NCBI GenBank assembly: GCA_017312345.1
Contig: BLAA01000001.1
Location: forward strand, 248,001 to 312,000
DNA: 64,000 nucleotides
Direction of reading: 5' to 3'
DNA from: Candidatus Denitrolinea symbiosum
GTDB lineage: Bacteria; Chloroflexota; Anaerolineae; Anaerolineales; Villigracilaceae
The notes under the pieces were generated by a model. The model ran no database searches. It had not been told where the DNA came from and saw only the letters and a program-made list of their open reading frames with translations. This document shows positions 1 through 9,268 of this stretch, in pieces; positions within the stretch are counted from its first letter, which is position 1, and every line of letters begins with the position of its first letter. Position numbers and translations under genes: made by a program.

Positions 1-463
1 CCACGGCGATGAGCGTCGTCCCGGCGTGGACGCGCAGGACGAATCCCGCCGCGAGGATCAGCACGTCCAAAATGGGGATGTGTTTGAGCCAGCGCGAGTA
101 AGCGAGGTTGAGCAGGAAATAGATCGCCAGCACGCCCGCAAACATCGGCGAAAGCGCCCATCCGAGCGGAAGCGTGACCGCCACGAGCAGGACCCCCGCC
201 GTCCATGCCGCGCCCGGCGAGAGCCGTCCCGAAGGCAGCGGGCGGTTTTTCTTTTCGGGGTGCTGCCGGTCCGACTCGATATCGGCGAGGTCGTTGAAGA
301 TATAGACCGCGCTGGAGACGAGGCAGAACAACGCGAAGCCCGCCGCCGTCCGCGCGAACGGAACAGGCTGGAACAGCTGCTTGTCGAACACCAGCGCGAA
401 AAACACGAAGCCGTTCTTCATCCACTGGCGCGGGCGCATGGTTTGGAGGAGGGGTTTGAGCAT
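1..463 (-). CDS. UbiA-family decaprenyl-phosphate phosphoribosyltransferase-like, 3' end cut
   Basis: The minus strand from the ATG at 463 encodes a polytopic protein starting MLKPLLQTMRPRQWMKN and running off the window after about 154 residues. It shows the UbiA-family Asp-rich motif NDLADIESD followed by HPEKKNRPLPSG, the pattern seen in DPPR synthase (Rv3806c type), which transfers phosphoribose from PRPP to polyprenyl phosphate at the membrane. A dprE1-like and a dprE2-like gene lie 15-18 kb away and would carry out the later steps to polyprenyl-phosphate arabinose. The start is supported by a TAAAAT box six bases upstream. Other UbiA prenyltransferases are possible, but the MRPRQWxKN opening favours DPPR synthase. 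Confidence 0.85.
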   Translation of the reverse strand, partial: MLKPLLQTMRPRQWMKNGFVFFALVFDKQLFQPVPFARTAAGFALFCLVSSAVYIFNDLADIESDRQHPEKKNRPLPSGRLSPGAAWTAGVLLVAVTLPLGWALSPMFAGVLAIYFLLNLAYSRWLKHIPILDVLILAAGFVLRVHAGTTLIAV

Positions 464-469
464 TGGGGT

Positions 470-514
470 ATTTTACTCGAAGCCGCGCAGAAGTGAGCGG
501 CGCGCGTGTATACT
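470..514. promoter_or_regulatory. Divergent -10 boxes for the UbiA gene and tlyA
   Basis: On the minus strand TAAAAT (470-475) lies exactly six bases before the UbiA-family ATG. On the plus strand TATACT (509-514) lies exactly six bases before the tlyA ATG at 521. No ribosome binding site fits in either gap, so both mRNAs are probably leaderless. This is inferred from spacing; no clear -35 box is seen. Confidence 0.6.
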
Positions 515-520
515 TGCCCC

Positions 521-1312
521 ATGAAAAAGACCCGCCTCGACATCCTCCTGACCGAACGCGGACTGGCCGAATCGCGGACGAAAGCCCAGGCGCTCATCAT
601 GGCGGGACGGGGGCGCGTCGACGGTCAGACTCAACTCAAGCCGGGCGCGCCGGTCGCGGCCGAATCCACGCTGACGGTGGAGGCGGGTCCGCGCTTCGTC
701 TCGCGCGGCGGCGAGAAGCTGGACGCGGCGCTGGCGGCGTTTTCCATCGACGCGCGCGGCCTCGTCTGCGCGGACGTGGGCGCGTCCACGGGCGGGTTCA
801 CCGATTGCCTGCTCCGGCGCGGCGCGGCGAAAGTCTACGCGCTGGACGTGGGCAAGGGCATCCTGCACTGGAAGATCCGCACCGACCCGCGCGTCGCGGT
901 CATGGAGGGGACGAACGCGCGCTTTGTGGAGTCGCTGCCGGAGGGGGTCGACCTCGTCACAATCGACGCGTCGTTCATCTCGCTGAAGACGCTGCTGCCC
1001 GTGGTCCGCGCGTGGTTCCGCGAAGACAGGAGGAGGGTCGGCGCGGTGGCGTTGATCAAGCCGCAGTTCGAGGCGGGCAAAAAGGACGCGGCGCGCGGCG
1101 AGGGCGTGATCCGCGATCCCGCCGTCCACAAACAGGTGCTGACCAACGTGCTGGCGTTCGCCCAGTCCGAGGGCTGGAGCGTGCGCGGGTTGATCCGCAG
1201 TCCGCTTTTGGGACCGAAGGGCAACGTGGAATTTTTAGCATGGCTGGGATGGGGCGAGCCAGGGATGGTGGAAGGTCTGATCGAGGCGGTTGTGAGGGGA
1301 GGAGGCGGATGA
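521..1312 (+). CDS. tlyA: TlyA family rRNA (cytidine-2'-O)-methyltransferase
   Basis: A 263-residue protein with an N-terminal S4 RNA-binding domain (LDILLTERGLAESRTKAQAL) followed by a Rossmann methyltransferase of the FtsJ/TlyA type. SRGGEKL lies near residue 60 and the SAM-binding VGASTGGF near residue 85. TlyA proteins 2'-O-methylate 16S and 23S rRNA, and some were annotated as hemolysins. I chose ATG 521 over GTG 506 because the family starts at the S4 domain and because TATACT at 509-514 would overlap the longer start. It stands alone, divergent from the UbiA-type gene. Confidence 0.93.
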   Translation: MKKTRLDILLTERGLAESRTKAQALIMAGRGRVDGQTQLKPGAPVAAESTLTVEAGPRFVSRGGEKLDAALAAFSIDARGLVCADVGASTGGFTDCLLRRGAAKVYALDVGKGILHWKIRTDPRVAVMEGTNARFVESLPEGVDLVTIDASFISLKTLLPVVRAWFREDRRRVGAVALIKPQFEAGKKDAARGEGVIRDPAVHKQVLTNVLAFAQSEGWSVRGLIRSPLLGPKGNVEFLAWLGWGEPGMVEGLIEAVVRGGGG

Positions 1313-1390
1313 AAAGTAGAGGAGGCATCAGCGGCTGGCGTCTGCCTCGCGAAGCCATCTGCTAGTCGTTGGTGGGAGAAGACGAACGCC

Positions 1391-1495
1391 GGGGGATGAA
1401 TCTCCCCCGCCTCAGTTTACACAAGTCGGATAAATCCGACTCTGCGCGGTCAGTCCGAAGGACTTGCAAGTATTGAGCGGGGATTTCAATCCCGC
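1391..1495. repeat. Cluster of four short hairpins
   Basis: Four inverted repeats follow one another in about 105 bases: GGGGGA/TCCCCC (1391-1408), AGTCGGAT/ATCCGACT (1424-1441), AGTCC/GGACT (1452-1464) and a GCGGG..CCCGC stem (1477-1495). Loops are short and A-rich (GAA, AA, TTCA). No open reading frame crosses it convincingly. The style matches another hairpin cluster at 49141-49235. Together with the rest of 1313-1523 it fills the gap between tlyA and the next gene. Confidence 0.7.
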
Positions 1496-1523
1496 GAGAT
1501 CTCCTTTCATCGCAGTTGTCATC

Positions 1524-1859
1524 TCATAACTCGGCCCCGTCGCCGCTCCCGCCCGGCGTCGGCGTGCCGGGACCGAACCAGACACAAACATAGTCCACAC
1601 AATACATCCCAGCCGGACAGCCGTAACCATTCGGGCATTCAATTATAGATTGCGTGCAGGAGCCATATCCTTTTTTATCAGGACAAGGGCTTGGAATTGA
1701 AATGCAAGTGTAGCCAAAGCCGCATGCGTTGCTATTACAACATGGATCACCTTCTTTGGCATAGAGTCTGCAAAATTGCGGGACAAGTGCAAAAGACAAA
1801 AAGTAAACAATAAGTGTTCCAAAAAGAACGCTCTTTATTCTGCGAAGGTGTGTATCCAT
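1524..1859 (-). CDS. Small secreted cysteine-rich protein
   Basis: A 111-residue protein with a basic N-terminus and one hydrophobic segment (about residues 10-28), likely a signal peptide or anchor, followed by a Cys-rich exported region with about eleven cysteines in motifs such as GDPCCNSNACGFGYTC and GYGCPAGMYC. The spacing resembles small disulfide-rich extracellular modules, but I do not recognise the family. The tail is Gly/Pro/Thr-rich. It is followed after 30 bases by a gap from the larger lipoprotein gene on the same strand. Base composition is lower in GC than its neighbours. Confidence 0.6.
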   Translation of the reverse strand: MDTHLRRIKSVLFGTLIVYFLSFALVPQFCRLYAKEGDPCCNSNACGFGYTCISIPSPCPDKKGYGSCTQSIIECPNGYGCPAGMYCVDYVCVWFGPGTPTPGGSGDGAEL

Positions 1860-1889
1860 AATTACATGGTAGCAGACCGCGTCGTTTTA

Positions 1890-3188
1890 TCAATAGAAAC
1901 CACCATAAAATATGATCTCTTCCATTTCCGGCGTGATAACCGCCTCTTTGCCCTCGTCGACCAGGCTTTGTAAAAGCCCGTTTTTGTAGTCGCCACCACC
2001 TTGAAAATTATTTATAGGCCCAATGGTCAAATCAGTGCTTTGTTCGGGTATTTCTCCAGTAAACAAAGGAGCGCGTACTCCACTACTATAATGGTCTAAA
2101 TAAGTTAGTAAGCTATTTTTAGAAATTATTATGTGCAAAATGCCGATGGTTGTCTTATCGGGGTCTTTGCTCGGATTGGGGTTATTGATGGCGATGCCAA
2201 GTAGAAGTTCTTCTGTATTTGGAAGATTTTTATCAAATATTCTGTCATTTATTACGCCGATGGAAACCACTTTATAGGGCGGCTCGCGCTTTGGACTGTC
2301 GGCTACATTGTAGATGAACCCGAAATCTTTTGTCTCCATTGGAATACGTACCCCATCTTCCATCAAATATAGTTGAACCTGATTCCACCCATAATTGACC
2401 GCCTGCGGATCCACCGCCACCTTTCCCTCACGAAGCGCCTGCGCTTCCGACGCGACCAGCAGCCGCATAAATTTATCAATCCCGCCCATCTTCTCAACGT
2501 CGTATTTGGGATATCTGCCGTTGGCTCTGGCTTCGGTCGCAATTTCCAACGGGAAGTCCACGCCCGCCTGCTCCGGCGCCAGCCACCCGCCGCCCTCAAC
2601 GTCGAAGACCGCCAGCGGATTACCATGCTCGTCGCGGAAGACCATCTTCCCGTCCAGCGTCTTCTCCGTCTGATCGGGCCATTCGCGGACGAAAGCCGGT
2701 TTGTTTTTCACCAACCTTCCGCCGATGACCATCGTCTCCGCGATCTCGTCGGCGGGGATCTTCGACACCTCGTCGAAGTCCGCGTACTGCTTCGCCCACC
2801 GTCCGCTTTCGAGATCGTAATACAGCGTCACCTTCTCGCCCGATTTGGTCGTCCCCTCATAGGCGACGACGCGATCCCAAAAGGTCAGCGACTTTCCGCT
2901 CCAGGCGATGTCTTTGGCGCTCTCCCCCGCCGCAAACGACGAGACGACGTCCTCCGGCGCGCTCTCCGCCTGCGGAGCCATCTTCAACTTGTCCGCGTCC
3001 GACATTGACTTCAAATCTTCCAGCGTCAACTTTGGCATCGGCGTGGCGGTCGCCGTCGCCGTCGGCGGGACCGGCGTCCACGTGGCGGCTGGCGTGGGCG
3101 ACTCCCCAACGGGCGAGGGGACCGGGGTGAGGGTCGGCGCGCAACCCGCCAGCAGGATGACAAAGCACAGGGACAGGACGATTTTCAT
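1890..3188 (-). CDS. Lipoprotein of unknown function, 432 aa
   Basis: The protein begins with a lipoprotein signal peptide ending in the lipobox LAGC (Cys at residue 16), then a Pro/Thr-rich linker and a mixed alpha/beta body with no domain I recognise. The reading frame stays open far upstream, but the lipobox at the ATG at 3188 and a GAGG sequence just before it fix the start. Expected location is the outer face of the cytoplasmic membrane. The next gene upstream (3266-3967) is on the same strand 77 bases away, so they may be co-transcribed. GC content falls in the C-terminal third (1900-2300), which may reflect transfer or rapid divergence. Confidence 0.75.
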   Translation of the reverse strand: MKIVLSLCFVILLAGCAPTLTPVPSPVGESPTPAATWTPVPPTATATATPMPKLTLEDLKSMSDADKLKMAPQAESAPEDVVSSFAAGESAKDIAWSGKSLTFWDRVVAYEGTTKSGEKVTLYYDLESGRWAKQYADFDEVSKIPADEIAETMVIGGRLVKNKPAFVREWPDQTEKTLDGKMVFRDEHGNPLAVFDVEGGGWLAPEQAGVDFPLEIATEARANGRYPKYDVEKMGGIDKFMRLLVASEAQALREGKVAVDPQAVNYGWNQVQLYLMEDGVRIPMETKDFGFIYNVADSPKREPPYKVVSIGVINDRIFDKNLPNTEELLLGIAINNPNPSKDPDKTTIGILHIIISKNSLLTYLDHYSSGVRAPLFTGEIPEQSTDLTIGPINNFQGGGDYKNGLLQSLVDEGKEAVITPEMEEIIFYGGFY

Positions 3189-3265
3189 CAGGACCTCGCT
3201 TTCCACGCGCGGGACTTGATTTCGTACGAGACGGGAAACGGCTCCGCAGGTTTCTCCGAAACAAG

Positions 3266-3967
3266 TCAACCCTGCACCCAAAACGCCGCAACGACAACGA
3301 CCGCCAGAATGGTCACCGTCAGCAACATGGCGGCAAAGATCCAATTTCCGCTCAGGCTGAGGACAAGCAGCAGAAACGTCGCGCCCGCCAGGAAGATGAA
3401 AGGCTGAAGTTTCTTCCGCGGCAGGCCGCTTCTGGTCAACAGGAAGAGGCCAATTCCCGTAAGCAGCGCGTACAAAGCGACCGCGCCGATCAGAATGGTT
3501 CTGCCGCTGACCGGCGCGTCCACCACGAACACGCCGCAGGTGGCTTCTTTGTCGGGGATGGGATAGGACGAATAGACCAGCGCGTAAACAAAGACGAATT
3601 TGTACAGGTCCACGTTTTCGGAAGAGATCGCCCACTCGAGGCGGCGCGATTCGCCCGGCGCGATGTCAATCGAGATGCTGTCTCTTTCGGGCAGGGCGGG
3701 CGTGCTGATCCGCACCGCCACAATGGGAGAAATCTCCCGTTTGGCGGGGTTGGAGATCGTCACCGCGACCGTTTCCGTCCCGTCTTTCGCCATCAGGATG
3801 GGGCAACGCAATCCGTTGAACGACGCGCTGGCCAGGTTGGGGAATCCATAATAAGCCGCTTCCAGATCCGCCCAGGCGGCAACGACGGAAAGTCCGACTC
3901 CAACGACCATGCCGGCGGCAAAGAGAAGCGCCGCCAGCGAGAGTTTGGGCTGAGAAAATGTTTTCAT
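3266..3967 (-). CDS. Membrane protein with extracytoplasmic domain
   Basis: A 233-residue protein. An N-terminal hydrophobic segment (about residues 10-32) is followed by an exported domain of roughly 110 residues. The C-terminal third holds about three predicted membrane helices (starting near [18 protein letters not shown]). The exported part looks beta-rich ([20 protein letters not shown]) and resembles an Ig-like fold, but I cannot name the family. It diverges from lepA with only 30 bases between the two start codons. A much longer frame on this strand opposite lepA is a shadow. Confidence 0.7.
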   Translation of the reverse strand: MKTFSQPKLSLAALLFAAGMVVGVGLSVVAAWADLEAAYYGFPNLASASFNGLRCPILMAKDGTETVAVTISNPAKREISPIVAVRISTPALPERDSISIDIAPGESRRLEWAISSENVDLYKFVFVYALVYSSYPIPDKEATCGVFVVDAPVSGRTILIGAVALYALLTGIGLFLLTRSGLPRKKLQPFIFLAGATFLLLVLSLSGNWIFAAMLLTVTILAVVVVAAFWVQG

Positions 3968-3981
3968 GTTTTGTTTTCGAG

Positions 3982-3987
3982 TATACT
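3982..3987 (+). promoter_or_regulatory. -10 box of lepA
   Basis: TATACT ends ten bases before the lepA ATG at 3998. The gap contains no recognisable Shine-Dalgarno sequence, so the leader would be only a few bases long. Confidence 0.5.
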
Positions 3988-3997
3988 TCGTTCGCTT

Positions 3998-5797
3998 ATG
4001 ACCAAATATATCCGCAATTTCTGCATTATAGCCCACGTTGACCACGGCAAATCCACGCTCGCCGACCGTCTCCTGCAATTGACCGGGACGATCTCGGAGC
4101 GCGACATGACCGCGCAGGTGCTGGACTCGATGGACCTCGAACGCGAGAAAGGCGTCACCATCAAGGCCTCGGCGGTGCGCATGAACTATCGCGCGCAGGA
4201 CGGGAACGACTACGAACTCAACCTGATAGACACGCCCGGCCACGTGGACTTCGGCTACGAGGTCTCGCGCGCGCTGAACGCCTGCGAGGGCGCGGTCCTC
4301 GTGGTGGACGCCACGCAGGGCATCGAAGCCCAGACGCTGGCGAACCTGTACCAGGCGCTCAACGCGGACCTGGCAATCGTCCCCGTCATCAACAAAATTG
4401 ACCTGCCCTCCGCGCGTCCCGACGAAGTGGCCGAAGACGTAGCCAGCCTGCTCGGGGTCGCGCCCGAATCGGTCCTGCAGATCTCGGCCAAAGAGGGGAA
4501 GAACGTCGAAGCCGCGCTGGAAGCCATCGTGGAGAAAGTCCCGCCGCCGAAGGACGAATCCGAAAAGCCCCTGCGCGCCCTCATCTTCGACTCGCATTAC
4601 GACTCCTACAAGGGCGTCATCGCCTACGTGCGCGTGGTGGAAGGGAAAGTCCGCCCGACCGAAACGCTGCGGATGATGGCGACGCGCGCCGACATGAAGC
4701 CGATCGAGATCGGCATCTTCGCGCCCTCGATGAAACCCGTGACCGAACTGCGCGCCGGCGAGGTGGGCTACATCGCCACGGGACTGAAGACCGTCCACGA
4801 GTGCCGCGTCGGGGATACGCTGACCCAGGCCGCGAACCCCGCCAGCACGGCGCTGCCCGGCTACCAGCATCCCAAGCCGATGGTCTTCGCGGGCATCTAT
4901 CCCGTGGACGCGGACCAGTACTCCGACCTGCGCGAAGCGCTCGACAAACTGCAACTCAACGACGCGTCCCTGACCTTCGAGCCAGAGACCTCGCAGGCGC
5001 TGGGATTCGGATTCCGCGCCGGCTTTCTCGGTCTCTTCCACATGGAGATCATCCAGGAGCGGATCGAGCGCGAGTTCGACCTGGACGTGTTGTTCACCGC
5101 GCCGTCGGTGGAATATGAAGTGTTGACGCACGACGGCGAAACCGTGCGCGTCGATTCGCCCGCCGAACTTCCCGACGAGGGACTGATCGCCGAAGTCCGC
5201 GAGCCATGGATGAACATCGAGATCATCACGCCGACGGACTACTACGGCCCGATCATGGAACTGGTGACGAAACGCCGCGGCGTCTACAAGCAGCAGCAAT
5301 ATCCCGCGCCGCACCGCGTCCAACTCGATTTTCAAATCCCGCTGGCCGAGTTGATCGTGGATTTCTTCGACGACCTGAAATCGCGCACGCGGGGTTACGC
5401 CTCGCTCGATTACCAGTTCGCGGAATACCGCCCCGACAAACTGCAAAAACTGGAGATCCTCGTCAACGGCGAGCCGGTGGACGCGCTGGCGGCCATCGTC
5501 CACGAGCGGGACGCGTACCACAAGGGACAGCGTCTCATTACCAAGTTAAAGGAGATCATCCCGCGCCAGTTGTTCGACGTGGCGATCCAGGCCGCGGCGG
5601 GCGGACGCGTCATCTCGCGCGCCAACGTCAAAGCCGCGCGCAAAGACGTGCTGGCGAAATGCTACGGCGGCGACATCACCCGCAAGAAAAAACTGCTCGA
5701 GAAACAAAAGAAGGGCAAACGTCGTTTGAAGATGGTCGGCAACGTCGAGATCCCGCAAGAGGCGTTCATGGCCGTCCTGCAACTGGGCGACGAATAA
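3998..5797 (+). CDS. lepA: Elongation factor 4 (LepA)
   Basis: A 599-residue translational GTPase of normal LepA length. It has the G1 motif AHVDHGKS (residues 12-19), G3 DTPGHVD, G4 NKID and G5 SAKEG, followed by domains II-V and the LepA-specific C-terminal domain ([36 protein letters not shown]). EF4 acts on stalled or mistranslocated ribosomes. ATG 3998 is preferred to 3971 because [18 protein letters not shown] matches the family start. Confidence 0.97.
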   Translation: MTKYIRNFCIIAHVDHGKSTLADRLLQLTGTISERDMTAQVLDSMDLEREKGVTIKASAVRMNYRAQDGNDYELNLIDTPGHVDFGYEVSRALNACEGAVLVVDATQGIEAQTLANLYQALNADLAIVPVINKIDLPSARPDEVAEDVASLLGVAPESVLQISAKEGKNVEAALEAIVEKVPPPKDESEKPLRALIFDSHYDSYKGVIAYVRVVEGKVRPTETLRMMATRADMKPIEIGIFAPSMKPVTELRAGEVGYIATGLKTVHECRVGDTLTQAANPASTALPGYQHPKPMVFAGIYPVDADQYSDLREALDKLQLNDASLTFEPETSQALGFGFRAGFLGLFHMEIIQERIEREFDLDVLFTAPSVEYEVLTHDGETVRVDSPAELPDEGLIAEVREPWMNIEIITPTDYYGPIMELVTKRRGVYKQQQYPAPHRVQLDFQIPLAELIVDFFDDLKSRTRGYASLDYQFAEYRPDKLQKLEILVNGEPVDALAAIVHERDAYHKGQRLITKLKEIIPRQLFDVAIQAAAGGRVISRANVKAARKDVLAKCYGGDITRKKKLLEKQKKGKRRLKMVGNVEIPQEAFMAVLQLGDE

Positions 5798-5825
5798 AAA
5801 AACCGCTGGAGCGGGCCTGCAATCA

Positions 5826-5902
5826 GGGCAGACACGCAGGTCTGCCCACTACGGCAATCAGGCAATCAGGCAATCAGGGCAGACACGCAGGTCTGCCCCT
5901 AC
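5826..5902. repeat. Two GTAG-type palindromic repeats with an AATCAGGC tandem
   Basis: Two copies of the palindrome GGGCAGAC-ACGCAG-GTCTGCCC (about 5826-5848 and 5876-5901) bracket three tandem copies of a short AATCAGGC-like unit. They sit between lepA and the next gene. The same palindrome recurs at 6895, 15366, 15416 and throughout 45200-45917. Confidence 0.85.
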
Positions 5903-5912
5903 CACCGAACTT

Positions 5913-6896
5913 ATGATGAAAAAAATCCCTCGCTGGCTTCCCGGCGCGCTGATCAGCCTGGCGCTGATCGCGGTCATTTTATATTTCGTTGACCTCCGCG
6001 AGATGGCGGACGCCATCCGCAAGGCAAACTACGGACTGCTGGCCGTCTCGCTGGCCCTGTCCATTGTGTGGATGGCGTTGCGCGCCAAAGCCTGGCAAAC
6101 GCTTCTGCGCGACCGTCCCTCATTTATAGACACCTTCTTCACCGAAGGCGAAGGCTACCTGCTCAACGCCTTCCTGCCCTTCCGCCTCGGCGAACTGGGA
6201 CGCGCCTTCCTCATCAGCCGCAAATCGGACGTCCAATTCAGCGAAGCCCTGCCCACCATCGTCATCGAGCGCGTCGTGGATTTGGGCATCACCGCCGCCA
6301 TCCTGCTGGCGTCCCTGCCCTTCGTGGTCGGCGCGCAAGGCTCCGAGCGGATCGGTTACATCGTCGGCGGCGCGGTCGTCCTCGGCCTGGCGCTGATGTA
6401 CCTGCTGGCGCGCAACAACCGCTGGGCGCTGGACTTGTTCCACAAACTGAGCGCGCGCTGGCCGTCCCTGCAGCGTTTCGGCGGCGGATTCCTCGAATCG
6501 TTCTTCGACGGGCTGGGCGTGCTGACCGACGGCTGGCTCTTCCTGCGCTTCCTCTTTTGGATGCTCCTCGACTGGGCGGTGGCGGTCGTCGCGTACTACC
6601 TGATCCTCCGCGCCTACTTCCCCGACGCGCAGTTCATCTGGACCTTCTTCGCCCTCGGCGCGGTCGCCTTCGGCGGAGCGATTCCCGCCCTGCCCGGCGG
6701 GGTCGGCACAGCCGACGGCGCCATCACCGCCGCGCTCACCCTGCTGACCGGGAACGAATCCACCGCGCTGGCGGTGGCGTTGACCGTCCGCCTCTACAAC
6801 TACGTCAACAGCGGCCTCATCGGCGGGATCGGCCTGGCGCGCGAGGGAGAGACCCTGGGCGGGGTCTACCGCGAATTGATGGCGTTAAAAAGGTAG
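5913..6896 (+). CDS. Flippase-like membrane protein (YbhN/LPG synthase TM family)
   Basis: A 327-residue polytopic membrane protein with about seven to eight hydrophobic segments. Hallmarks of the UPF0104/lysylphosphatidylglycerol-synthase transmembrane family are present: GEGYLLNAFLPFRLGELGRA near residue 80, IVIERVVDLG near 117, and a C-terminal ALPGGVGTADGAI. The soluble MprF aminoacyl-transfer domain is absent, so it is more likely a lipid or glycolipid transporter-like protein than an aminoacyl-PG synthase. It lies between two blocks of palindromic repeats. Confidence 0.85.
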   Translation: MMKKIPRWLPGALISLALIAVILYFVDLREMADAIRKANYGLLAVSLALSIVWMALRAKAWQTLLRDRPSFIDTFFTEGEGYLLNAFLPFRLGELGRAFLISRKSDVQFSEALPTIVIERVVDLGITAAILLASLPFVVGAQGSERIGYIVGGAVVLGLALMYLLARNNRWALDLFHKLSARWPSLQRFGGGFLESFFDGLGVLTDGWLFLRFLFWMLLDWAVAVVAYYLILRAYFPDAQFIWTFFALGAVAFGGAIPALPGGVGTADGAITAALTLLTGNESTALAVALTVRLYNYVNSGLIGGIGLAREGETLGGVYRELMALKR

Positions 6897-7071
6897 GGGC
6901 AGACCTGCGTGTCTGCCCCTCTGCCCCGCGCGCGATCAGGGCGGACACATAGGTCCGCCCCAACAAGTCCGCCCCAACAAGTCCGCCCCAACAGGTCCGC
7001 CCCAACAAGTCCGCCCCAACAGGTTCGCCCCAACAGGTCCGCCCCAACAGGTTCGCCCCAACAGGTCCGCC
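6895..7071. repeat. GTAG-type palindromes followed by a 14-bp tandem array
   Basis: A GTAGGGGCAGACCTGCGTGTCTGCCCC copy starts at the stop codon of the preceding gene. A GGGCGGAC/GTCCGCCC copy follows at about 6938-6961. From 6953 to 7071 there are about eight and a half copies of a 14-bp unit GTCCGCCCCAACAR. The same unit in the other orientation occurs at 45747-45800 next to the RAYT gene. It is not a CRISPR array because it has no spacers. Confidence 0.9.
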
Positions 7072-7092
7072 CTAAAGTTACGGAGATTTTCG

Positions 7093-8118
7093 ATGACCAA
7101 AACCTACCTCGTCACCGGCGGCGCCGGGTTTATCGGTTCCAACTACGTTCGCCAACTCCTCTCGCGCGGCGAAGACGTCGTCGTCTTCGATAATTTCTCG
7201 CGGGGCGGCGCGCCGCGCAACCTCGAATGGCTGGAGAAGACCTTCGGACGCGATTCCTTCCGCCTGATTCGCGGGGACGTGCGCGACGCGTCCCTCGTCG
7301 CGGAGGCCGCCCGCGGGTCCGACGTGATCGTGCATCTCGCGGGACAGGTCGCGGTCACCACGTCGGTCGTCAATCCGCGCGACGACTTCGAGAACAACGC
7401 CCTCGGCACGTTCAACGTGCTGGAGGGCGCGCGGCTTTCGGGGCGGAATCCCATCGTCATTTACGCGTCCACGAACAAGGTCTACGGCGGCATGGACGAC
7501 GTGCAGGTCGTCGAACGCGGCGGGCGCTGGGAATATGAAAACCTGCCCTTCGGCGCGTCCGAGTCCCAGCCGCTGGACCTGCATTCGCCCTACGGCTGCT
7601 CGAAGGGCGCGGGCGACCAATACGTCCGCGATTACGCGCGCATCTACGACCTGCCCACGGTCGTGTATCGCCAGAGTTGCATCTACGGGCCGCGCCAGTT
7701 CGGCGTCGAAGACCAGGGCTGGGTGGCGTGGTTCGTCATCGCCGCGGTGATGGGACGCCCGATCACCATCTACGGCGACGGCAAACAGATCCGCGACCTG
7801 CTCCACGTGGACGACTTGATCCGCGCCTACGACCTCGCCGTGGACAAGATCGACGCGGCCGCGGGACAGGTCTACAACCTCGGCGGCGGACCCGCCAACA
7901 CGCTCTCCGTCTGGACCGAGTTCGGGCCGCTGCTCGAGGAACTGCTCGGACGCCCCATCCCCGTCGCGCGCGGCGACTGGCGCCCCGGCGACCAGCGCGT
8001 CTTCGTAGCCGACATCCGCAAGGCGGAGCGCGAACTGGGCTGGAGTCCGCAGGTCGGCGTCGAGGAGGGAGTCCGCCGGTTGTTCGAATGGGTGCGGGAA
8101 AACAAAGACCTGTTCTAA
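7093..8118 (+). CDS. NAD-dependent epimerase, CDP-paratose/tyvelose epimerase-like
   Basis: A 341-residue extended SDR protein with the NAD-binding TGGAGFIGS at residues 8-16, YASTNKVYG and HSPYGCSKGAGDQYVRDYA (catalytic Tyr and Lys), and SCIYGPRQFG..DQGWVAWF. This set is typical of the RfbE (CDP-paratose 2-epimerase) branch, which acts in nucleotide-sugar synthesis for surface glycans. The exact substrate cannot be fixed from sequence. A GGAG lies ten bases before the ATG. No other sugar-nucleotide genes are adjacent; galE is 48 kb away. Confidence 0.85.
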   Translation: MTKTYLVTGGAGFIGSNYVRQLLSRGEDVVVFDNFSRGGAPRNLEWLEKTFGRDSFRLIRGDVRDASLVAEAARGSDVIVHLAGQVAVTTSVVNPRDDFENNALGTFNVLEGARLSGRNPIVIYASTNKVYGGMDDVQVVERGGRWEYENLPFGASESQPLDLHSPYGCSKGAGDQYVRDYARIYDLPTVVYRQSCIYGPRQFGVEDQGWVAWFVIAAVMGRPITIYGDGKQIRDLLHVDDLIRAYDLAVDKIDAAAGQVYNLGGGPANTLSVWTEFGPLLEELLGRPIPVARGDWRPGDQRVFVADIRKAERELGWSPQVGVEEGVRRLFEWVRENKDLF

Positions 8119-8587
8119 TCGGGCGCGGAATAATCCAAAGACAAATCCACGCGATCCGCGAAATCCGCGTCCAAAAGAATAGACTCCTTCGGAAATTTCT
8201 CTACCGTACAAACCCCATCGCGAATGCCGCGAACACCTGCACTTGCGCCAGGTGCAAGTGTGGGCGAACCATTGCGCCGTCCGCAAGGACAGGTGTGGCG
8301 CGAAATTTTGTTTTTTCAGCCGAAAAATTCGCGTTATTCGCGCCATTCGCGATAAAAAAACCCGACGATTCCTGCCATCTACGGTAGAGAATCGGAAATA
8401 AAATTCCTGGCCGAGAATTTCACGAATGCGCTCGAATTTTCCATGATTTTTTCGCGAAATTCGCGTCATTCGCGGCAAAAAAAAAGACGCCGACGTTATT
8501 TCCGATAATGTCCAATGAAGACGCGACGCGAATCGCCCATAACGCCGCGCCGCCTTCTGGGGTAAAATGGAAAAAACCGAGGCGCCC
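8119..8587. other. 469-base intergenic region with repeats and the phoU promoter
   Basis: No supported gene is seen. The segment holds several low-complexity or palindromic stretches: an ACCTGCACTTGC/GCAAGT..CAGGT hairpin at about 8234-8260, and repeated phrases built from CGCGAAATTCGCG-like words (8320-8490). A TAAAAT at 8563-8568 is a plausible -10 box for phoU. If it is, the ATG at 8567 inside the box cannot be the start and phoU begins at 8588. Confidence 0.6.
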
Positions 8588-9268
8588 ATGATCCGCAAAA
8601 ATTTCGAACACGAATTACAACAGGTAAAAGACGACATCCTCACGCTGGGAGGCATGGTGGAACAGGCCGTGCTGGATTCGATGGAAGCGTTGAAGAAACG
8701 CGACCTCCAGGCCTCGCACAAGATCTACGAGCAGGACCGCCGCATCAACGAGAAGCGCTTCGCCATCGAAAACCAGTGCATGATCCTCATCGCCACACAA
8801 CAGCCGATGGCGCGCGACCTGCGCCTGCTGGCATCCATGCTCGACGTGGCCTCGGAACTGGAGCGCATGGGCGATTACGCCAAGGGCATCGCCACCATCA
8901 ACATCCGCATGGGCGACCAGCCCCTGCTCAAACCCCTGATCGACCTGCCGCGCATGGCCGCCAAAGGCGTGGACATGCTGCACCGCGCCCTGCTGGCTTT
9001 CATCAACGAGGACGCCGAGTCCGCCCGCGCCATCCCCGCCGAAGACAACGAGGTGGACGCGCTCTACGAGCAGATCTACCGCGAGCTGATGACCTTCGTC
9101 ATCGCCGACCCGAAGACCATCGAACGCGCCAATTATCTGCTGTGGGCCGCGCACAACATGGAGCGCATGGCCGACCGCGTCACCAACATCTGCGAGCGGG
9201 CAGTCTTCGTGGCGACGGGCGAGATCAGGGAATTGCAGACCGCCTCTGACCCGTCCGAGAGCAAATGA
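8588..9268 (+). CDS. phoU: Phosphate signalling protein PhoU
   Basis: A 226-residue all-helical protein with the two PhoU repeats (MVEQAVLDSMEALKKRD and the matching second-half helices) and the metal-site region ERMGDYAKGIA, repeated as ERMADRVTNICE near the C-terminus. PhoU links the Pst phosphate transporter to the PhoR histidine kinase and represses the Pho regulon. No pst, phoR or phoB gene is in the window, so here it is detached from its usual operon. The stop overlaps the next start (ATGA). Confidence 0.93.
   Translation: MIRKNFEHELQQVKDDILTLGGMVEQAVLDSMEALKKRDLQASHKIYEQDRRINEKRFAIENQCMILIATQQPMARDLRLLASMLDVASELERMGDYAKGIATINIRMGDQPLLKPLIDLPRMAAKGVDMLHRALLAFINEDAESARAIPAEDNEVDALYEQIYRELMTFVIADPKTIERANYLLWAAHNMERMADRVTNICERAVFVATGEIRELQTASDPSESK

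Noticed and set aside
3266..5521. A 751-codon minus-strand frame opposite lepA
   Set aside because: Only its last 233 codons look like a protein with a signal sequence and membrane helices. The rest is low-complexity His/Arg/Val-rich antisense of lepA.
6953..7071. Tandem array considered as CRISPR
   Set aside because: Units are 14 bases and contiguous, with no spacers and no cas genes in the window.
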